Origin: Marinobacter sediminicola
GTDB taxonomy: Bacteria > Pseudomonadota > Gammaproteobacteria > Pseudomonadales > Oleiphilaceae
Assembly: GCF_031157525.1 (NCBI RefSeq)
Contig: NZ_JAVIXR010000007.1
Location: 154,160 to 218,159 of the forward strand
DNA: 64,000 nt
Reading direction: 5' to 3'
The notes under the pieces were generated by a model. That model was not told the DNA's origin. It saw only the letters and a program-made list of their open reading frames with translations, and ran no database searches. This document shows positions 44,004 to 53,332 of this stretch, one piece after another. Position numbers and translations under genes: made by a program. Position 1 is the first letter of the stretch. Every line of letters begins with the position of its first letter.

Positions 44004-44444
44004 TCAGATGCCAGTTTGGCGCTCGCGGATTTCGGCAAGAGTTTTACAGTCGATGCACAGTGTTGCAGTCGGGCGCGCCTCAAGGCGACGGGTGCCGATT
44101 TCTACACCGCACTGGTCGCAAAAACCGTAGTCGTCTTTGTCGATACGATCGATGGTCTGATCAATTTTCTTGATCAGCTTGCGCTCGCGATCACGAGTGC
44201 GCAGTTCCAGGCTGAACTCTTCTTCCTGAGTTGCGCGGTCGCTGGGATCCGCGTAGTTTGCAGCGTCTTCCTGCATGTGGTGCATAGTGCGATCCACTTC
44301 TTCCATGAGCTCCTGCTTCCATTGCAGCAGCAGCTCTTTGAAGTGCTCCCGCATGTCAGCACTCATGTAGTCTTCACCCTTTTTCATTTCGTAAGGGGTG
44401 AAGTTGGTGAAACGTTCGCGTGATTGGTCTGCTGTGGTTGCCAT
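44004..44444 (-). CDS. dksA: RNA polymerase-binding transcription factor DksA
   Basis: A 146-residue protein. An N-terminal coiled-coil with the acidic tip (SDRATQEEEFSLELRTRDRERK) is followed by a C-terminal four-Cys zinc finger (YGFCDQCGVEIGTRRLEA, then LCIDCKTLAE). It binds the RNA polymerase secondary channel and, with ppGpp from SpoT, represses rRNA promoters and activates amino-acid promoters. The ATG follows GAGG. It is divergent from sfsA. Confidence 0.97.
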   Translation of the reverse strand: MATTADQSRERFTNFTPYEMKKGEDYMSADMREHFKELLLQWKQELMEEVDRTMHHMQEDAANYADPSDRATQEEEFSLELRTRDRERKLIKKIDQTIDRIDKDDYGFCDQCGVEIGTRRLEARPTATLCIDCKTLAEIRERQTGI

Positions 44445-44626
44445 ATGACCAGGCCTCTTTTTATATTCCTTACAAGGACACCGAGCTTCCCTGCGCGCCA
44501 GCCCCCGCCGCGGCGCGGTTATTTAGTTGGATGAAGCGGTCGTCCTAAAACGGGATTTTGCGGAAAATAGCAGATAAGTCACGGAGGTGCCAGCCCTATG
44601 ATACGTACTTGGTGTTTGGAGAGCTC

Positions 44627-45358
44627 ATGAAATTCCCGGAACCTTTGATTGAAGGACGCTTAATTCGACGCTATAAACGCTTTCTGGCTGATGTGCGTTT
44701 GCCAGATGGCGAGGAGGTTACGGCCCATTGCCCTAATACCGGCTCCATGCTGGGCTGTCAGCCTCCCGATGGCAGGGTATGGCTAAGTCGTAGTAATAAC
44801 CCCGCGCGCAAATTGCCGTTCACTTGGGAGCTTGTCGAAACGGCACCTGGCATGCTGGCGTGTGTGAATACAGCCAGACCGAATGCGCAGGCCCGTGAAG
44901 CCATTGAAGGGGGGCGCATTCATGAACTTGCCGGCTACAGCCATGTCCGGTCCGAGGTGAAGTACGGCGAGGAGAAAAGCCGGATAGATCTGCTGCTGTC
45001 TGGCCACAACTCCGAGCCCGATGCCTGGGTAGAGGTGAAGAATGCCACCCTTGAAGAATCCGGTCAGGGCTTCTTCCCCGATGCGGTCACTACCCGAGGG
45101 CAGAAACATTTGCGAGAGCTCATGGCTCAGGTGGCGCTAGGTGACCGCGCTGTTCTGCTTTTCGTGGTAAATCATACGGGGATTGAAACGGTGCGGCCGG
45201 CGGATCACATCGACCCCCATTATGGCCAACTGCTGCGGCAGGCGTGCGATGCTGGCGTGGAGGTTTTAGCCTATCGGGCAAATCTTATGGGTGAGGATGG
45301 TAATCCGACGGGTGGTTTGGCTCTGTCGGAATCTGTCCCGGTTATTCTGGAAATTTGA
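44627..45358 (+). CDS. sfsA: DNA/RNA nuclease or sugar fermentation stimulation protein SfsA
   Basis: A 243-residue protein with the family's start ([20 protein letters not shown]), the conserved [12 protein letters not shown] near residue 40, and the nuclease-like core RIDLLLSG...[11 protein letters not shown]. Older work called it a regulator of maltose metabolism; the fold is nuclease-like. The start ATG at 44627 has GGAGAG upstream. It is divergent from dksA, a pairing kept across many gammaproteobacteria. Its 3' end overlaps the Rieske gene by 17 bases. Confidence 0.94.
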   Translation: MKFPEPLIEGRLIRRYKRFLADVRLPDGEEVTAHCPNTGSMLGCQPPDGRVWLSRSNNPARKLPFTWELVETAPGMLACVNTARPNAQAREAIEGGRIHELAGYSHVRSEVKYGEEKSRIDLLLSGHNSEPDAWVEVKNATLEESGQGFFPDAVTTRGQKHLRELMAQVALGDRAVLLFVVNHTGIETVRPADHIDPHYGQLLRQACDAGVEVLAYRANLMGEDGNPTGGLALSESVPVILEI

Positions 45359-45728
45359 CTTCGACAACGCCTTCGACCACTCGAATATCCAACGGAGTGA
45401 GTGCGTCGCCCTGACAGGGGCCGGCTATGCATTCGCCGTCCCGGGGCTTAAACAGGGCGCCGTGGGTTGAGCATTGAAGGAACAGGTTGTCGGAATCCAT
45501 AAAGCTTCCGGGTTTCCAGTTCAGCTCAACGCCCATGTGAGGGCATTGATTCAGGTAGGCTCTTGGCGTTGAACCATCCAGGAATACAAAGCCGGTCGGC
45601 GGCAAGGTGTCGGAATATGTTGCAAGACCGGCTTCGGCCCGGGGCAGCGAACATTCAATAAACTGCCCTGCCTTTAAGTCTGCCCGGGCGCACACTGCCT
45701 GCCAAGGGTTTGTTTGTGTGTCGCTCAT
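45342..45728 (-). CDS. Rieske [2Fe-2S] domain protein
   Basis: A 128-residue soluble protein with the Rieske signature: C-P-H in [13 protein letters not shown] near residue 65 and C-x2-H in [12 protein letters not shown] near 88. The two Cys-His pairs ligate one 2Fe-2S cluster. No dioxygenase or cytochrome subunit is beside it, so its partner is unknown; small Rieske ferredoxins of this size are often electron carriers. Its start overlaps the stop of the pentapeptide-repeat gene by four bases (ATGA). Confidence 0.9.
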   Translation of the reverse strand: MSDTQTNPWQAVCARADLKAGQFIECSLPRAEAGLATYSDTLPPTGFVFLDGSTPRAYLNQCPHMGVELNWKPGSFMDSDNLFLQCSTHGALFKPRDGECIAGPCQGDALTPLDIRVVEGVVEVKFPE

Positions 45729-46084
45729 TTTTCGGCGTTGTACCGCATCCGTGTGCCATGGTTCAGCGACATCACGATTTCGGATGCCTCAAGTCTACGG
45801 GGGAAAAAACATCCAGAAATTTTAGCGCCGGCAATGCTTGCGCCTTCCATGGCAGAGCGTGCGAAGTTGATGCCCCGCAAGTCTGCTCCGCGAAAGTAGG
45901 CGTGCCGGAAGTCCAGACCTTTTGCATCCAGCCCGCGTAAATCGAGCCCGCGAAAGTCGCCGCGAGCGAAGCTTGGCAGATCATCAGTTCGCGCAAGTTT
46001 TTCAGCATTGAACGCAGTAACATCTTCCTTGCGAAGCATTTCGTAGAGCGGGTCATTGATTTGACGTACTGCGTCGGTGTCCAT
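45725..46084 (-). CDS. Pentapeptide-repeat protein
   Basis: A 119-residue protein. From residue 38 it contains a run of A(D/N)LxX-like five-residue units (FRGLDLRGLDAKGLDFRHA and YFRGADLRGINFARSAMEGA), a short right-handed quadrilateral beta helix. The helical N-terminus reads MDTDAVRQINDPLYEMLRKED. Function is unknown. It precedes and overlaps the Rieske gene, so they are translated together. Confidence 0.85.
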   Translation of the reverse strand: MDTDAVRQINDPLYEMLRKEDVTAFNAEKLARTDDLPSFARGDFRGLDLRGLDAKGLDFRHAYFRGADLRGINFARSAMEGASIAGAKISGCFFPRRLEASEIVMSLNHGTRMRYNAEK

Positions 46085-46116
46085 GGTTTTTCCTTATTAT
46101 GTTTCTTTCATGTTCT

Positions 46117-47691
46117 TTAGCTTGGCAGGCCAAAGTGCTGTCGTATGCGGTCTGCCACTGCTTCTGCAACGTGTTCCTGATCACTGCGCAGGTGCACGGT
46201 GTAGCTTGTTTCTTCAGTTGTCAGGGGCTCAAACCAGTCCTTCTGCGCGTCCAGTAGCTCTACCGTGGCCTCTGACGCGTCGCCCTTACGGTTACGGACC
46301 CACTCTTTGCGCAAAGCTTCGGGCGCTTCGCAGTGAATCAGGGCAAAGGGTACTCCCTGACTTTCCGCAACGGCTGCCATCAATGCGCGCTCCTTTTCTT
46401 TCAGGCTGGCGGCATCGACGATTACAGGCAGCCCGGCAGCGAGCAAGCCGCCGGCAAGCGTGGCCAGCCGCGAGTAAGTTTTTTCGTTGGCTTCGGCAGA
46501 ATACAGGTTTTCCCCGGTGGAGGACTGGCTGTCTTCCAATGGCGCGAGCCCATGCAGTCGCTTGCGTTCCACGTCAGATCTCAGGCGGATCAGGCCCAGT
46601 TCTGCTGACATGGCTGCGCTGATACAGGTCTTCCCGCTGGCGGAAAGGCCCACGGTAGCCAGCAGGTAGGGGTTTGGAATGTTGCTATAATCCTCCGCAA
46701 GTTGGGCGTAGTCGCGGTAGTGCTGCATCAACCCTTCTTTTTCTTGCTCGCTCAAGGACGGATTACCCAGGGTAAACAGTGCAATCTTCGCTCTGACCAG
46801 GGCACGGTATGCTTTGTAGAGTGGTAGCAGGGGCAGCGCTTCAAAATCGCCCCGGTACTCCAGATAGGTGTTCAGAACCAGGTTCGCCAGCGCCGACTCG
46901 TTCCGGGATTCCAGGTCCATCAGCAAAAACGCAAGGTCATTGATCACATCAATCCAGCGAAACGGCTCGTTGAATTCTATGCAGTCGAATACCGTAACCT
47001 CGCCTTCGTATACGGTGATGTTGGCGAGGTGCAGGTCGCCGTGGCATTCGCGTACATAGCCGTCTGCCCTGCGCTGTGCGATCAAGTCCCGGTGGCGCTC
47101 GAAGGTGGTTTGGGTCCAGGCTTCAAGGTTGTCGAGCTGGCTGAGCAGAGTGGCATCGCTGATCAGCGGCCGAATCTGGTCAAAGTTTTCCTGCATGGCC
47201 GCGTACACGGCTTCTGGTGTGCCCAGCGGCTTGTCGTCTGCGATCGGTTCAAGGCTGTTATGGAAGTTTGCCACCTGTTTAGCCAGGCTGGATAGCAGTT
47301 CCGGTTTAAGTTCGCCGGCTTCCTGCTGCTGGTCAAGCAGCTGGTTTTGACGGAACTGACGCATTTTCAGCATGTACTCAAACGGCTCACCATCGCCGCC
47401 GATAACGGGCTGCTCAGGGCTGCCGGTGATCGGAAGCACTTCGAGGTAGAGTGGCTCTGCCAAGCGACGGTTCAGGCGAAGCTCTTCTTCGCAAAAATGC
47501 TTGCGGAGTTCCAGCGTGGAGAAATCAAGAAACCCGAAATCCATAGGCTTTTTGATTTTGTAGGCATACTGGCCCGTTAGAATCACCTGAGAGATGTGGG
47601 TTTCTATAATCTGAAATCCATCTACCGGGTGGTGGTACAGTGCAGGATTCTGCATTGCCAGCAACAGATTGCCTGGGGATGTTTCACTCAC
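46117..47691 (-). CDS. Aminoglycoside phosphotransferase-like and AAA/nucleotide kinase fusion
   Basis: A 524-residue two-domain protein. Residues 1-310 are a kinase-like fold with the Brenner motif RECHGDLHLANITVY near 220 and VFDCIEFNEPF. Residues 345-524 form a P-loop NTPase with GLSASGKTCIS near 347 and a D-x-A pattern (VIVDAASLKEKERAL), resembling gluconate or polynucleotide kinases. This fusion is widespread and of unknown role; aminoglycoside resistance should not be assumed. The start is GTG with GAGGAG upstream. Confidence 0.86.
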   Translation of the reverse strand: MSETSPGNLLLAMQNPALYHHPVDGFQIIETHISQVILTGQYAYKIKKPMDFGFLDFSTLELRKHFCEEELRLNRRLAEPLYLEVLPITGSPEQPVIGGDGEPFEYMLKMRQFRQNQLLDQQQEAGELKPELLSSLAKQVANFHNSLEPIADDKPLGTPEAVYAAMQENFDQIRPLISDATLLSQLDNLEAWTQTTFERHRDLIAQRRADGYVRECHGDLHLANITVYEGEVTVFDCIEFNEPFRWIDVINDLAFLLMDLESRNESALANLVLNTYLEYRGDFEALPLLPLYKAYRALVRAKIALFTLGNPSLSEQEKEGLMQHYRDYAQLAEDYSNIPNPYLLATVGLSASGKTCISAAMSAELGLIRLRSDVERKRLHGLAPLEDSQSSTGENLYSAEANEKTYSRLATLAGGLLAAGLPVIVDAASLKEKERALMAAVAESQGVPFALIHCEAPEALRKEWVRNRKGDASEATVELLDAQKDWFEPLTTEETSYTVHLRSDQEHVAEAVADRIRQHFGLPS

Positions 47692-47812
47692 GGTGTGCTC
47701 CTCGCTTCCCTGAACTTATTGAATTTTTATCGTCCCATCATAACGGGCAGGTTACATAAATAACACATAGTTGGCCTGCCTTATCTTGTACAGGCTTCGT
47801 TATAATCCACAC

Positions 47813-50146
47813 ATGAAAAAAAACAGCTCCTCTGCAAAAAAGCCCAATAAAAAGCCCCAGAAAAAAAACGCCGGGAATGGGCGCCGCTCCTGGTTCTGGA
47901 AATTGTTCATGCGTGTGTCTGCCATTGGCCTTGTGCTGCTGGCTTGCTGGATGGTGTACCTCGACGCAGTCGTCACATCCAGATTTGAGGGGCGGCGCTT
48001 TGAAGTGCCTTCCCGAGTGTATGCGCGGCCCTTGGAACTCTACGATGGCGCAGGGGTAAGTTCGGGCGCACTGGAGCGGGAATTGACGCTTGCGGGCTAT
48101 CGCAAGGGCGACGGAGTAAAGCCTGGTAGTTACCGGCGCAACGGCGGCCACTTTATTATCAGCACCCGCGGATTTCGTTTTCCGGATGGCAATGAGCCCA
48201 GGCGAAGGCTTTCTTTGAACATATATGGCGATCGTATCCAGGGTTTCTCCGTATCCTCCGGTGACAACGCAGCAATCGTAAGGCTCGAACCTGCGCGCAT
48301 TGGCGGAATTTACCCGGCGCACAAGGAAGATCGCATACTGGTGCGTCTGGAAGAGGTCCCTGAGTTGCTGCCCCAGGCCCTGATGGCTGTGGAAGACCGC
48401 AACTTTTATAACCATTTTGGAATTGCACCGGCCTCCATAGGCCGTGCCATGCTGGCCAATATGCGCGCTGGGCAAATCGTTCAGGGCGGCAGCACCCTCA
48501 CGCAGCAGCTGGTTAAAAACTTTTTCCTTACTCGGGATCAGACCCTGCTACGCAAGGGCAATGAAGCTTTGATGTCGATCTTGCTCGAATGGCATTACGA
48601 GAAAGACGACATACTGGAAACCTACCTGAACGAAGTGTATCTGGGGCAGGCGGGCACCCGCAGCATCAACGGGTTCGGGTTGGCCAGCCAGTTCTATTTT
48701 GGTGAGTCATTGAAAGACCTGGGCGTTCACCAGATTGCGCTGCTTGTGGGTATGGTTAAAGGACCGAGCTATTACAACCCCCGTCGCCATCCGGAGCGAG
48801 CGACACAGCGACGCAATCTGGTTATCAGTGAGATGGAGGATGCTGGCCTGATTGATTCAGCAAAAGCGGCCCGTGCTCGCGGCCTGTCACTTGGCGTTAG
48901 TGCAAAACCGTCGTATTCAGAAAACCGCTACCCCGCGTATATCGATCTTGTTCGGCGGCATCTGGCACGGGATTACAAAGAAGCAGATCTGCGCAGCGAT
49001 GGTCTCCGAATTTTTACCACCCTGAACCCGGCCATTCAGTACGCAGCTGAGTATGCCGTTACGGATACCTTGCCTAGGCTGGCCAGCGGAGATGTCGGCA
49101 AAGCCCTGGAAGCGACGCTGGTAGTCACCGCCAAGGATTCCGGTGAAGTTCTGGCTCTGGTGGGCGGCAAAGACCCGCAGTTTGCCGGGTTTAACCGGGC
49201 TTTGGATGCTAACCGCCCCATAGGATCCCTGATCAAGCCGTTTACTTATCTGACCGCGTTGGAACAGCCGGATCGTTACACCCTGATGACGCCAGTGCTG
49301 GATAAATCTTTTACGCTTGAATTTGATGACGGCCGGCGCTGGCAGCCGAAAAACTACAGTGGTGAAGAGCGTGGCGAAGTACCCCTGCATCGCGCACTCT
49401 CGAAGTCCTATAACTTGCCCGCCGTGCGTGTGGGCCTGGATGTTGGCGTTCCGGCTGTCATTAAAACCTTGCGGGCGTTTGGTGTGGCAACACCGATTTC
49501 TGAATACCCGTCCATGCTATTGGGTTCGGTTGCCATGAGCCCGGTCACCGTTGCCCAAATCTATCAAGGCTTGGCGACGTCCGGGTTCAATACGCCGTTG
49601 CGCACGATCAGAGAAGTGACGGATTCAGCCGGCGGAGCGCTTTCACGCTATAGCCTTGAGGTGGATCAGGTGGCGGACCCCGCGGCAGTGCATCTGCTGC
49701 AGTACGCAATGCAAGAAACCATGCAGGAAGGTACAGGGCGCTCGGCTTACTACTCGGTTCCCAAGGAGCTTACGTTGGCCGGTAAAACCGGAACAACCGA
49801 CGACGGCCGCGACTCCTGGTTTGCCGGCTTCAGCGGAGATTTGCTGGCGGTTGCCTGGGTGGGCCGGGACGATAATGGACCCACCGCGCTAACCGGCGCT
49901 ACCGGAGCCTTGCCCGTATGGTCGCGGTTCATGGCACAAGTGCCACAGCACGGTTTCTCCCCGGTAATACCCGATGGTGTCAGCTACCACTGGGTAAATC
50001 CGGAAAAGCAGGCATTAACCGATGAGTACTGCGATAATGCGCGCCTTCTGCCGTTTATATCGGGTAGTGAGCCGACACAGAAGGTGTCTTGCTCTGGTAC
50101 CCTTGAGCGGAAAATTCGAGGCTGGTTTGAAGGGTTGTTCCAATGA
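47813..50146 (+). CDS. mrcB: Bifunctional penicillin-binding protein 1B
   Basis: A 777-residue class A PBP. It has a basic cytoplasmic tail (KKPNKKPQKKNAGNGRRSW) and one membrane helix (FMRVSAIGLVLLACWMVYLD). The glycosyltransferase domain follows (MAVEDRNFYNHFGIAP with catalytic Glu; GGSTLTQQLVKN). The transpeptidase has SxxK in IGSLIKPF, SYN in SKSYNLPAV, and KTG in LAGKTGTT. It polymerises and cross-links peptidoglycan. The start ATG at 47813 has no ribosome site and a TATAAT (47801-47806) ends six bases before it. The stop overlaps the TPR lipoprotein start. Confidence 0.96.
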   Translation: MKKNSSSAKKPNKKPQKKNAGNGRRSWFWKLFMRVSAIGLVLLACWMVYLDAVVTSRFEGRRFEVPSRVYARPLELYDGAGVSSGALERELTLAGYRKGDGVKPGSYRRNGGHFIISTRGFRFPDGNEPRRRLSLNIYGDRIQGFSVSSGDNAAIVRLEPARIGGIYPAHKEDRILVRLEEVPELLPQALMAVEDRNFYNHFGIAPASIGRAMLANMRAGQIVQGGSTLTQQLVKNFFLTRDQTLLRKGNEALMSILLEWHYEKDDILETYLNEVYLGQAGTRSINGFGLASQFYFGESLKDLGVHQIALLVGMVKGPSYYNPRRHPERATQRRNLVISEMEDAGLIDSAKAARARGLSLGVSAKPSYSENRYPAYIDLVRRHLARDYKEADLRSDGLRIFTTLNPAIQYAAEYAVTDTLPRLASGDVGKALEATLVVTAKDSGEVLALVGGKDPQFAGFNRALDANRPIGSLIKPFTYLTALEQPDRYTLMTPVLDKSFTLEFDDGRRWQPKNYSGEERGEVPLHRALSKSYNLPAVRVGLDVGVPAVIKTLRAFGVATPISEYPSMLLGSVAMSPVTVAQIYQGLATSGFNTPLRTIREVTDSAGGALSRYSLEVDQVADPAAVHLLQYAMQETMQEGTGRSAYYSVPKELTLAGKTGTTDDGRDSWFAGFSGDLLAVAWVGRDDNGPTALTGATGALPVWSRFMAQVPQHGFSPVIPDGVSYHWVNPEKQALTDEYCDNARLLPFISGSEPTQKVSCSGTLERKIRGWFEGLFQ

Positions 50147-50715
50147 GTAGGCAAGGTGTTTTTCATGTGGGTATGTTGGCAGCATTTCTGAGCCTGGCGG
50201 GTTGCGCAACTGGTCCGGGAGGCCCTATTTACGTGCCTGCAGGGGGCTCTGAACGTGCGCCGGAACCACCACAGACGGCTGAAGGAAAAGACGAGACTCA
50301 AGTCTGGCGCAAGAGTGAGCAGACGGAAAGCCGAGAGCCAGAACAGCAGCCCCAGCGTAGCAGCAAACCGAGTTATCAGGATGCCGGAGACGCACTTTCA
50401 CCGGCAGCTCTCAGTCTGGTTCGCGAAGCGGACGCCCTGTTACAAAGGGGCGATACCCAGGGTGCCATTGTTCGGCTGGAGCGAGCGCAAAGAATCGCGC
50501 CGAGATCTGCAGAGGTCTACTTCAAGTTGTCGGAAGCCTATGTGGCCGGTAATAAGCTTGGGCCTGCAGAGCAATTTACGTTGAAAGGGTTATCTCTGGC
50601 GGGAAACGATTCCCGCCTGCAGCGGGCAGGTTGGTTGTTGCTGGCGGATATACGCAGGGCGCGGGGTAATGTGGCAGGGGCAAGCCAAGCTGAAGAGCGT
50701 GCGGCAGCCTTGTAA
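50143..50715 (+). CDS. lpoP: TPR lipoprotein, probable PBP1B activator LpoP
   Basis: A 190-residue lipoprotein with lipobox SLAGC near residue 21. A low-complexity Pro/Glu/Gln-rich linker (about residues 30-80) is followed by a tetratricopeptide segment (LVREADALLQRGDTQGAIVR, YFKLSEAYVAGNKLGPAEQF). The gene overlaps mrcB by four bases (ATGA). In P. aeruginosa a TPR lipoprotein, LpoP, is needed for PBP1b activity; this match in type, domain and position suggests the same role. The linker would let the outer-membrane anchored protein reach the PBP through the peptidoglycan. Confidence 0.82.
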   Translation: MSRQGVFHVGMLAAFLSLAGCATGPGGPIYVPAGGSERAPEPPQTAEGKDETQVWRKSEQTESREPEQQPQRSSKPSYQDAGDALSPAALSLVREADALLQRGDTQGAIVRLERAQRIAPRSAEVYFKLSEAYVAGNKLGPAEQFTLKGLSLAGNDSRLQRAGWLLLADIRRARGNVAGASQAEERAAAL

Positions 50716-50732
50716 CATAGCGTGGTGAATGA

Positions 50733-50759
50733 CCCTGCCAGAGAGATTTTCTGGCAGGG
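50733..50759. terminator. Hairpin between convergent lpoP-like and lipase genes
   Basis: Arms CCCTGCCAGA (50733-50742) and TCTGGCAGGG (50750-50759) flank a seven-base loop. No T tract is present on either strand, so terminator function is likely but not certain. Confidence 0.55.
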
Positions 50760-50770
50760 CCGGGTGTCGC

Positions 50771-51691
50771 TTAAAGACCGGCGTTCTTCAACCGGTTTGC
50801 GTGTTGCTTGATTACAGCTTTCGGATCGGTCTCAAATAAGCTGTGCAGTCCTAATGCCTGGTTTACTTCATCCAGGTGATTCATGAAGTAGTTGTCCCGG
50901 ATAATCTTGCCAAAATGGTTGCTGCAGCGCTCAACAAGGCCGTCATGCTGAGATGAACCCATTGCCAGGCTGGTAACACCAAGTAGGGCGTCGGAAGGAT
51001 CCAGAACGTTGGTGAGAACGCCAGTGCCACCCCAGGAATAGAAGCGAACGCCGTTTGCGGAATGTGCGCCTTCACCGCAGGCGCTTGTTGGGATGCCTGC
51101 AGGTGCAAAGCTGTTGAACTCTGCACTGCCTTGGGTTGTAAGAGATTGAAGGCTTGCTTCCATATTTTGATCGTATCCGCCGCCGGAGATCAGGTCTATA
51201 AGACCGCCAAGCGCGTTGCCCAACGTATTTGCCAGTCCGCTTGCTGGTGATCCGATGATCACATCAGCAACAGCGGAGCCTTTGTGAGGCGAGCCTATAG
51301 ATGTAACCGAGGCCACCAAGTCAGGCCGTACCCGGGCTACATAGCGGGCCGTAGGTCCGCCATGGCTATGGCCTACGAGGTTTACTTTGCCGTGCACGGC
51401 AGCAATAGATTCTACCTGTGACAGCAGTTCCTCACCCCTGGCAATAGTGCTTTCCAGGGCCGGTACCTGCGTTGCATAAACATCCGCGCCATTTTTGCGG
51501 AGATCCTCTGCGATGCCATACCAGTAGTCCACGCCAATAATCGAGTTGAAGCCGAACATACCGTGCACCAATACTATGGGGTATTGGGTGCCAGCGTAAT
51601 TTGCGGGTTTAGAGTTCCACCACCAGGCGGCGGAGGGGGCTGACCAAGCTATGGTCACAACCAGAGCGAGTGTTTTGATCCAGAGTTTCAT
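50771..51691 (-). CDS. Secreted lipase, family I.1 (LipA-like)
   Basis: A 306-residue triacylglycerol lipase. The signal peptide is TLALVVTIAWSAPSAAW. The nucleophile elbow GHSHGG puts the catalytic Ser at 109. Asp250 lies in QHDGLVERC and His272 in NHLDEVNQ, which reproduces the spacing of P. aeruginosa LipA. Cys205 and Cys256 would form the disulfide, and Asp274 would bind calcium. Such lipases usually need a foldase (Lif), whose gene usually follows; none does here. The likely route is Sec plus type II secretion. The ribosome site is AGGAAAA. Confidence 0.93.
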   Translation of the reverse strand: MKLWIKTLALVVTIAWSAPSAAWWWNSKPANYAGTQYPIVLVHGMFGFNSIIGVDYWYGIAEDLRKNGADVYATQVPALESTIARGEELLSQVESIAAVHGKVNLVGHSHGGPTARYVARVRPDLVASVTSIGSPHKGSAVADVIIGSPASGLANTLGNALGGLIDLISGGGYDQNMEASLQSLTTQGSAEFNSFAPAGIPTSACGEGAHSANGVRFYSWGGTGVLTNVLDPSDALLGVTSLAMGSSQHDGLVERCSNHFGKIIRDNYFMNHLDEVNQALGLHSLFETDPKAVIKQHANRLKNAGL

Positions 51692-52036
51692 GGTTTTTCC
51701 TACAGTTTGAGGTTGTGTTTGTTATTCAAACTGCGGCTCAACCTAACGGGTTGTTCCAGATACTTCGCGCCTGTGCCATAACGCATGGCGCAGAGCCTCT
51801 GCTTACTGACTTCCATGTTGTTGTTAGATGTTTGCCGTCAGAGCATCGCTACGGATACTTGGCTATAATTTGATCAGTGCGGTTTTATAGTCAACGGCTA
51901 AAGGGGCAAAACTTCCAGGGAGGGGGTTATAGCGTGACGAGGGTCACAGATTGTCTCGACAGGACATCGTTTTGACGTCCTGCCGAGTGTCGGTGCAAAA
52001 GCGTATTGCCCGATCTGAACCGACAAGCTTGGGCAA
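51692..52036. other. Intergenic region between lipase and hemL
   Basis: 345 bases without a gene. On the minus strand TTGACT (51889-51894) and AATTAT (51865-51870) are 18 bases apart and could be a lipase promoter. Near hemL, ATTGCCC/GGGCAAT arms (about 52007-52039) and an imperfect CAGGAC/GTCCTG hairpin (51960-51984) may end the hemL transcript. Confidence 0.4.
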
Positions 52037-53317
52037 TTAAAGAGTTGCGAAAACCTTCTTGGCTGCAGCAATCGTATCGGCGATGTCCTGATCCGACAGA
52101 GCGGCGCTAGTGAAACCAGCCTCAAAGGCAGAAGGCGCGAGGTAAACTCCTTCTTTAAGCATGCCTTGGAAAAATGTCTTGAAGCGTTCCACGTCGCAGG
52201 CCATTACCTGATTGAAGCTGGTAACACTGGATTCTTCAGTGAAGAAGAAACCAAACATAGCGCCTGCGCCCTGAACGGCTAAAGGTATGCCTGCCGCATC
52301 TGCTGCAGCCTTCAAGCCATCCCGTAGTGCAACAGTTTTCTCGGTCAGACGATCGTGAAAACCTGGTTCAGAGATGGCGTTCAGGGTTGCCAGACCTGCG
52401 CTCATGGCCAGTGGGTTGCCGCTCAGCGTGCCGGCCTGGTACACCGGGCCTAGAGGCGCAATATACTCCATGATTTCACGCTTTCCACCAAAGGCGCCAA
52501 CAGGCAGGCCTCCGCCGATTACCTTGCCTAGCGCTGTCAGGTCCGGGGTTACCCCATACAGACCCTGAGCACCGCCGAGTGATACGCGGAACCCGGACAT
52601 CACTTCGTCAAATATCAGCACGGTGCCGTGCTCATCGCAGACTTCACGCAGGCACTCCAGAAAGCCCGGAACCGGAGGTATGCAATTCATGTTGCCTGCA
52701 ACCGGCTCCACGATAATGGCTGCAATCTCATCGCCCATTTCTTTAAAGGTCTTGCGAACACCTTCAATATCGTTGAAGTCGAGAGTCAGCGTGAGCTCAG
52801 CCAGGCAACTGGGAATGCCGGGCGAGTTGGGAACGCCCAAGGTTAGTGCGCCGGAGCCAGCTTTAACCAACAGTGAATCAACGTGCCCGTGGTAGCAGCC
52901 TTCAAACTTGATGATTTTGTCGCGGCCGGTGAATCCGCGGGCTAGCCGAATGGCGCTCATAGTGGCCTCGGTGCCAGAGTTCACCATGCGCACCAGATCA
53001 ATTGACGGTACCAGTTCGCACACTTTGCGAGCCATATCGGTTTCGATAGAGGTAGGTGCGCCGTAGCCAACCCCGAGATCTACCTGAGCGTGCAGGGCCT
53101 CTTTGATGCGCTTGTCAGAGTGGCCAAGAATCATTGGGCCCCAGGATCCGATGTAATCAATATAGCGCTGGCCGTCCTCATCGTAGAGGTAGGCGCCTTC
53201 AGCGTGTTTGAAAAAGATCGGGGTGCCACCCACGCCACGGAATGCGCGAACGGGGGAGTTAACGCCGCCAGGGATGTATTTCTGTGCCTGTTCGAACAGG
53301 GTTTCGGAGTGTGTCAT
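52037..53317 (-). CDS. hemL: Glutamate-1-semialdehyde 2,1-aminomutase
   Basis: A 426-residue PLP enzyme. The text reads [20 protein letters not shown] near residue 15, [17 protein letters not shown] near 120, [19 protein letters not shown] near 235, and the PLP Lys in [17 protein letters not shown] near 265. It converts glutamate-1-semialdehyde to 5-aminolevulinate. It follows thiE after 15 bases and ends the hemJ-thiD-thiE-hemL block. Confidence 0.97.
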   Translation of the reverse strand: MTHSETLFEQAQKYIPGGVNSPVRAFRGVGGTPIFFKHAEGAYLYDEDGQRYIDYIGSWGPMILGHSDKRIKEALHAQVDLGVGYGAPTSIETDMARKVCELVPSIDLVRMVNSGTEATMSAIRLARGFTGRDKIIKFEGCYHGHVDSLLVKAGSGALTLGVPNSPGIPSCLAELTLTLDFNDIEGVRKTFKEMGDEIAAIIVEPVAGNMNCIPPVPGFLECLREVCDEHGTVLIFDEVMSGFRVSLGGAQGLYGVTPDLTALGKVIGGGLPVGAFGGKREIMEYIAPLGPVYQAGTLSGNPLAMSAGLATLNAISEPGFHDRLTEKTVALRDGLKAAADAAGIPLAVQGAGAMFGFFFTEESSVTSFNQVMACDVERFKTFFQGMLKEGVYLAPSAFEAGFTSAALSDQDIADTIAAAKKVFATL

Positions 53318-53332
53318 TTGTGGGAGCTCCTG

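Noticed and set aside
46117..47691. Aminoglycoside resistance gene
   Set aside because: The APH-like domain is fused to a P-loop kinase in a widespread family of unknown function; no resistance context.
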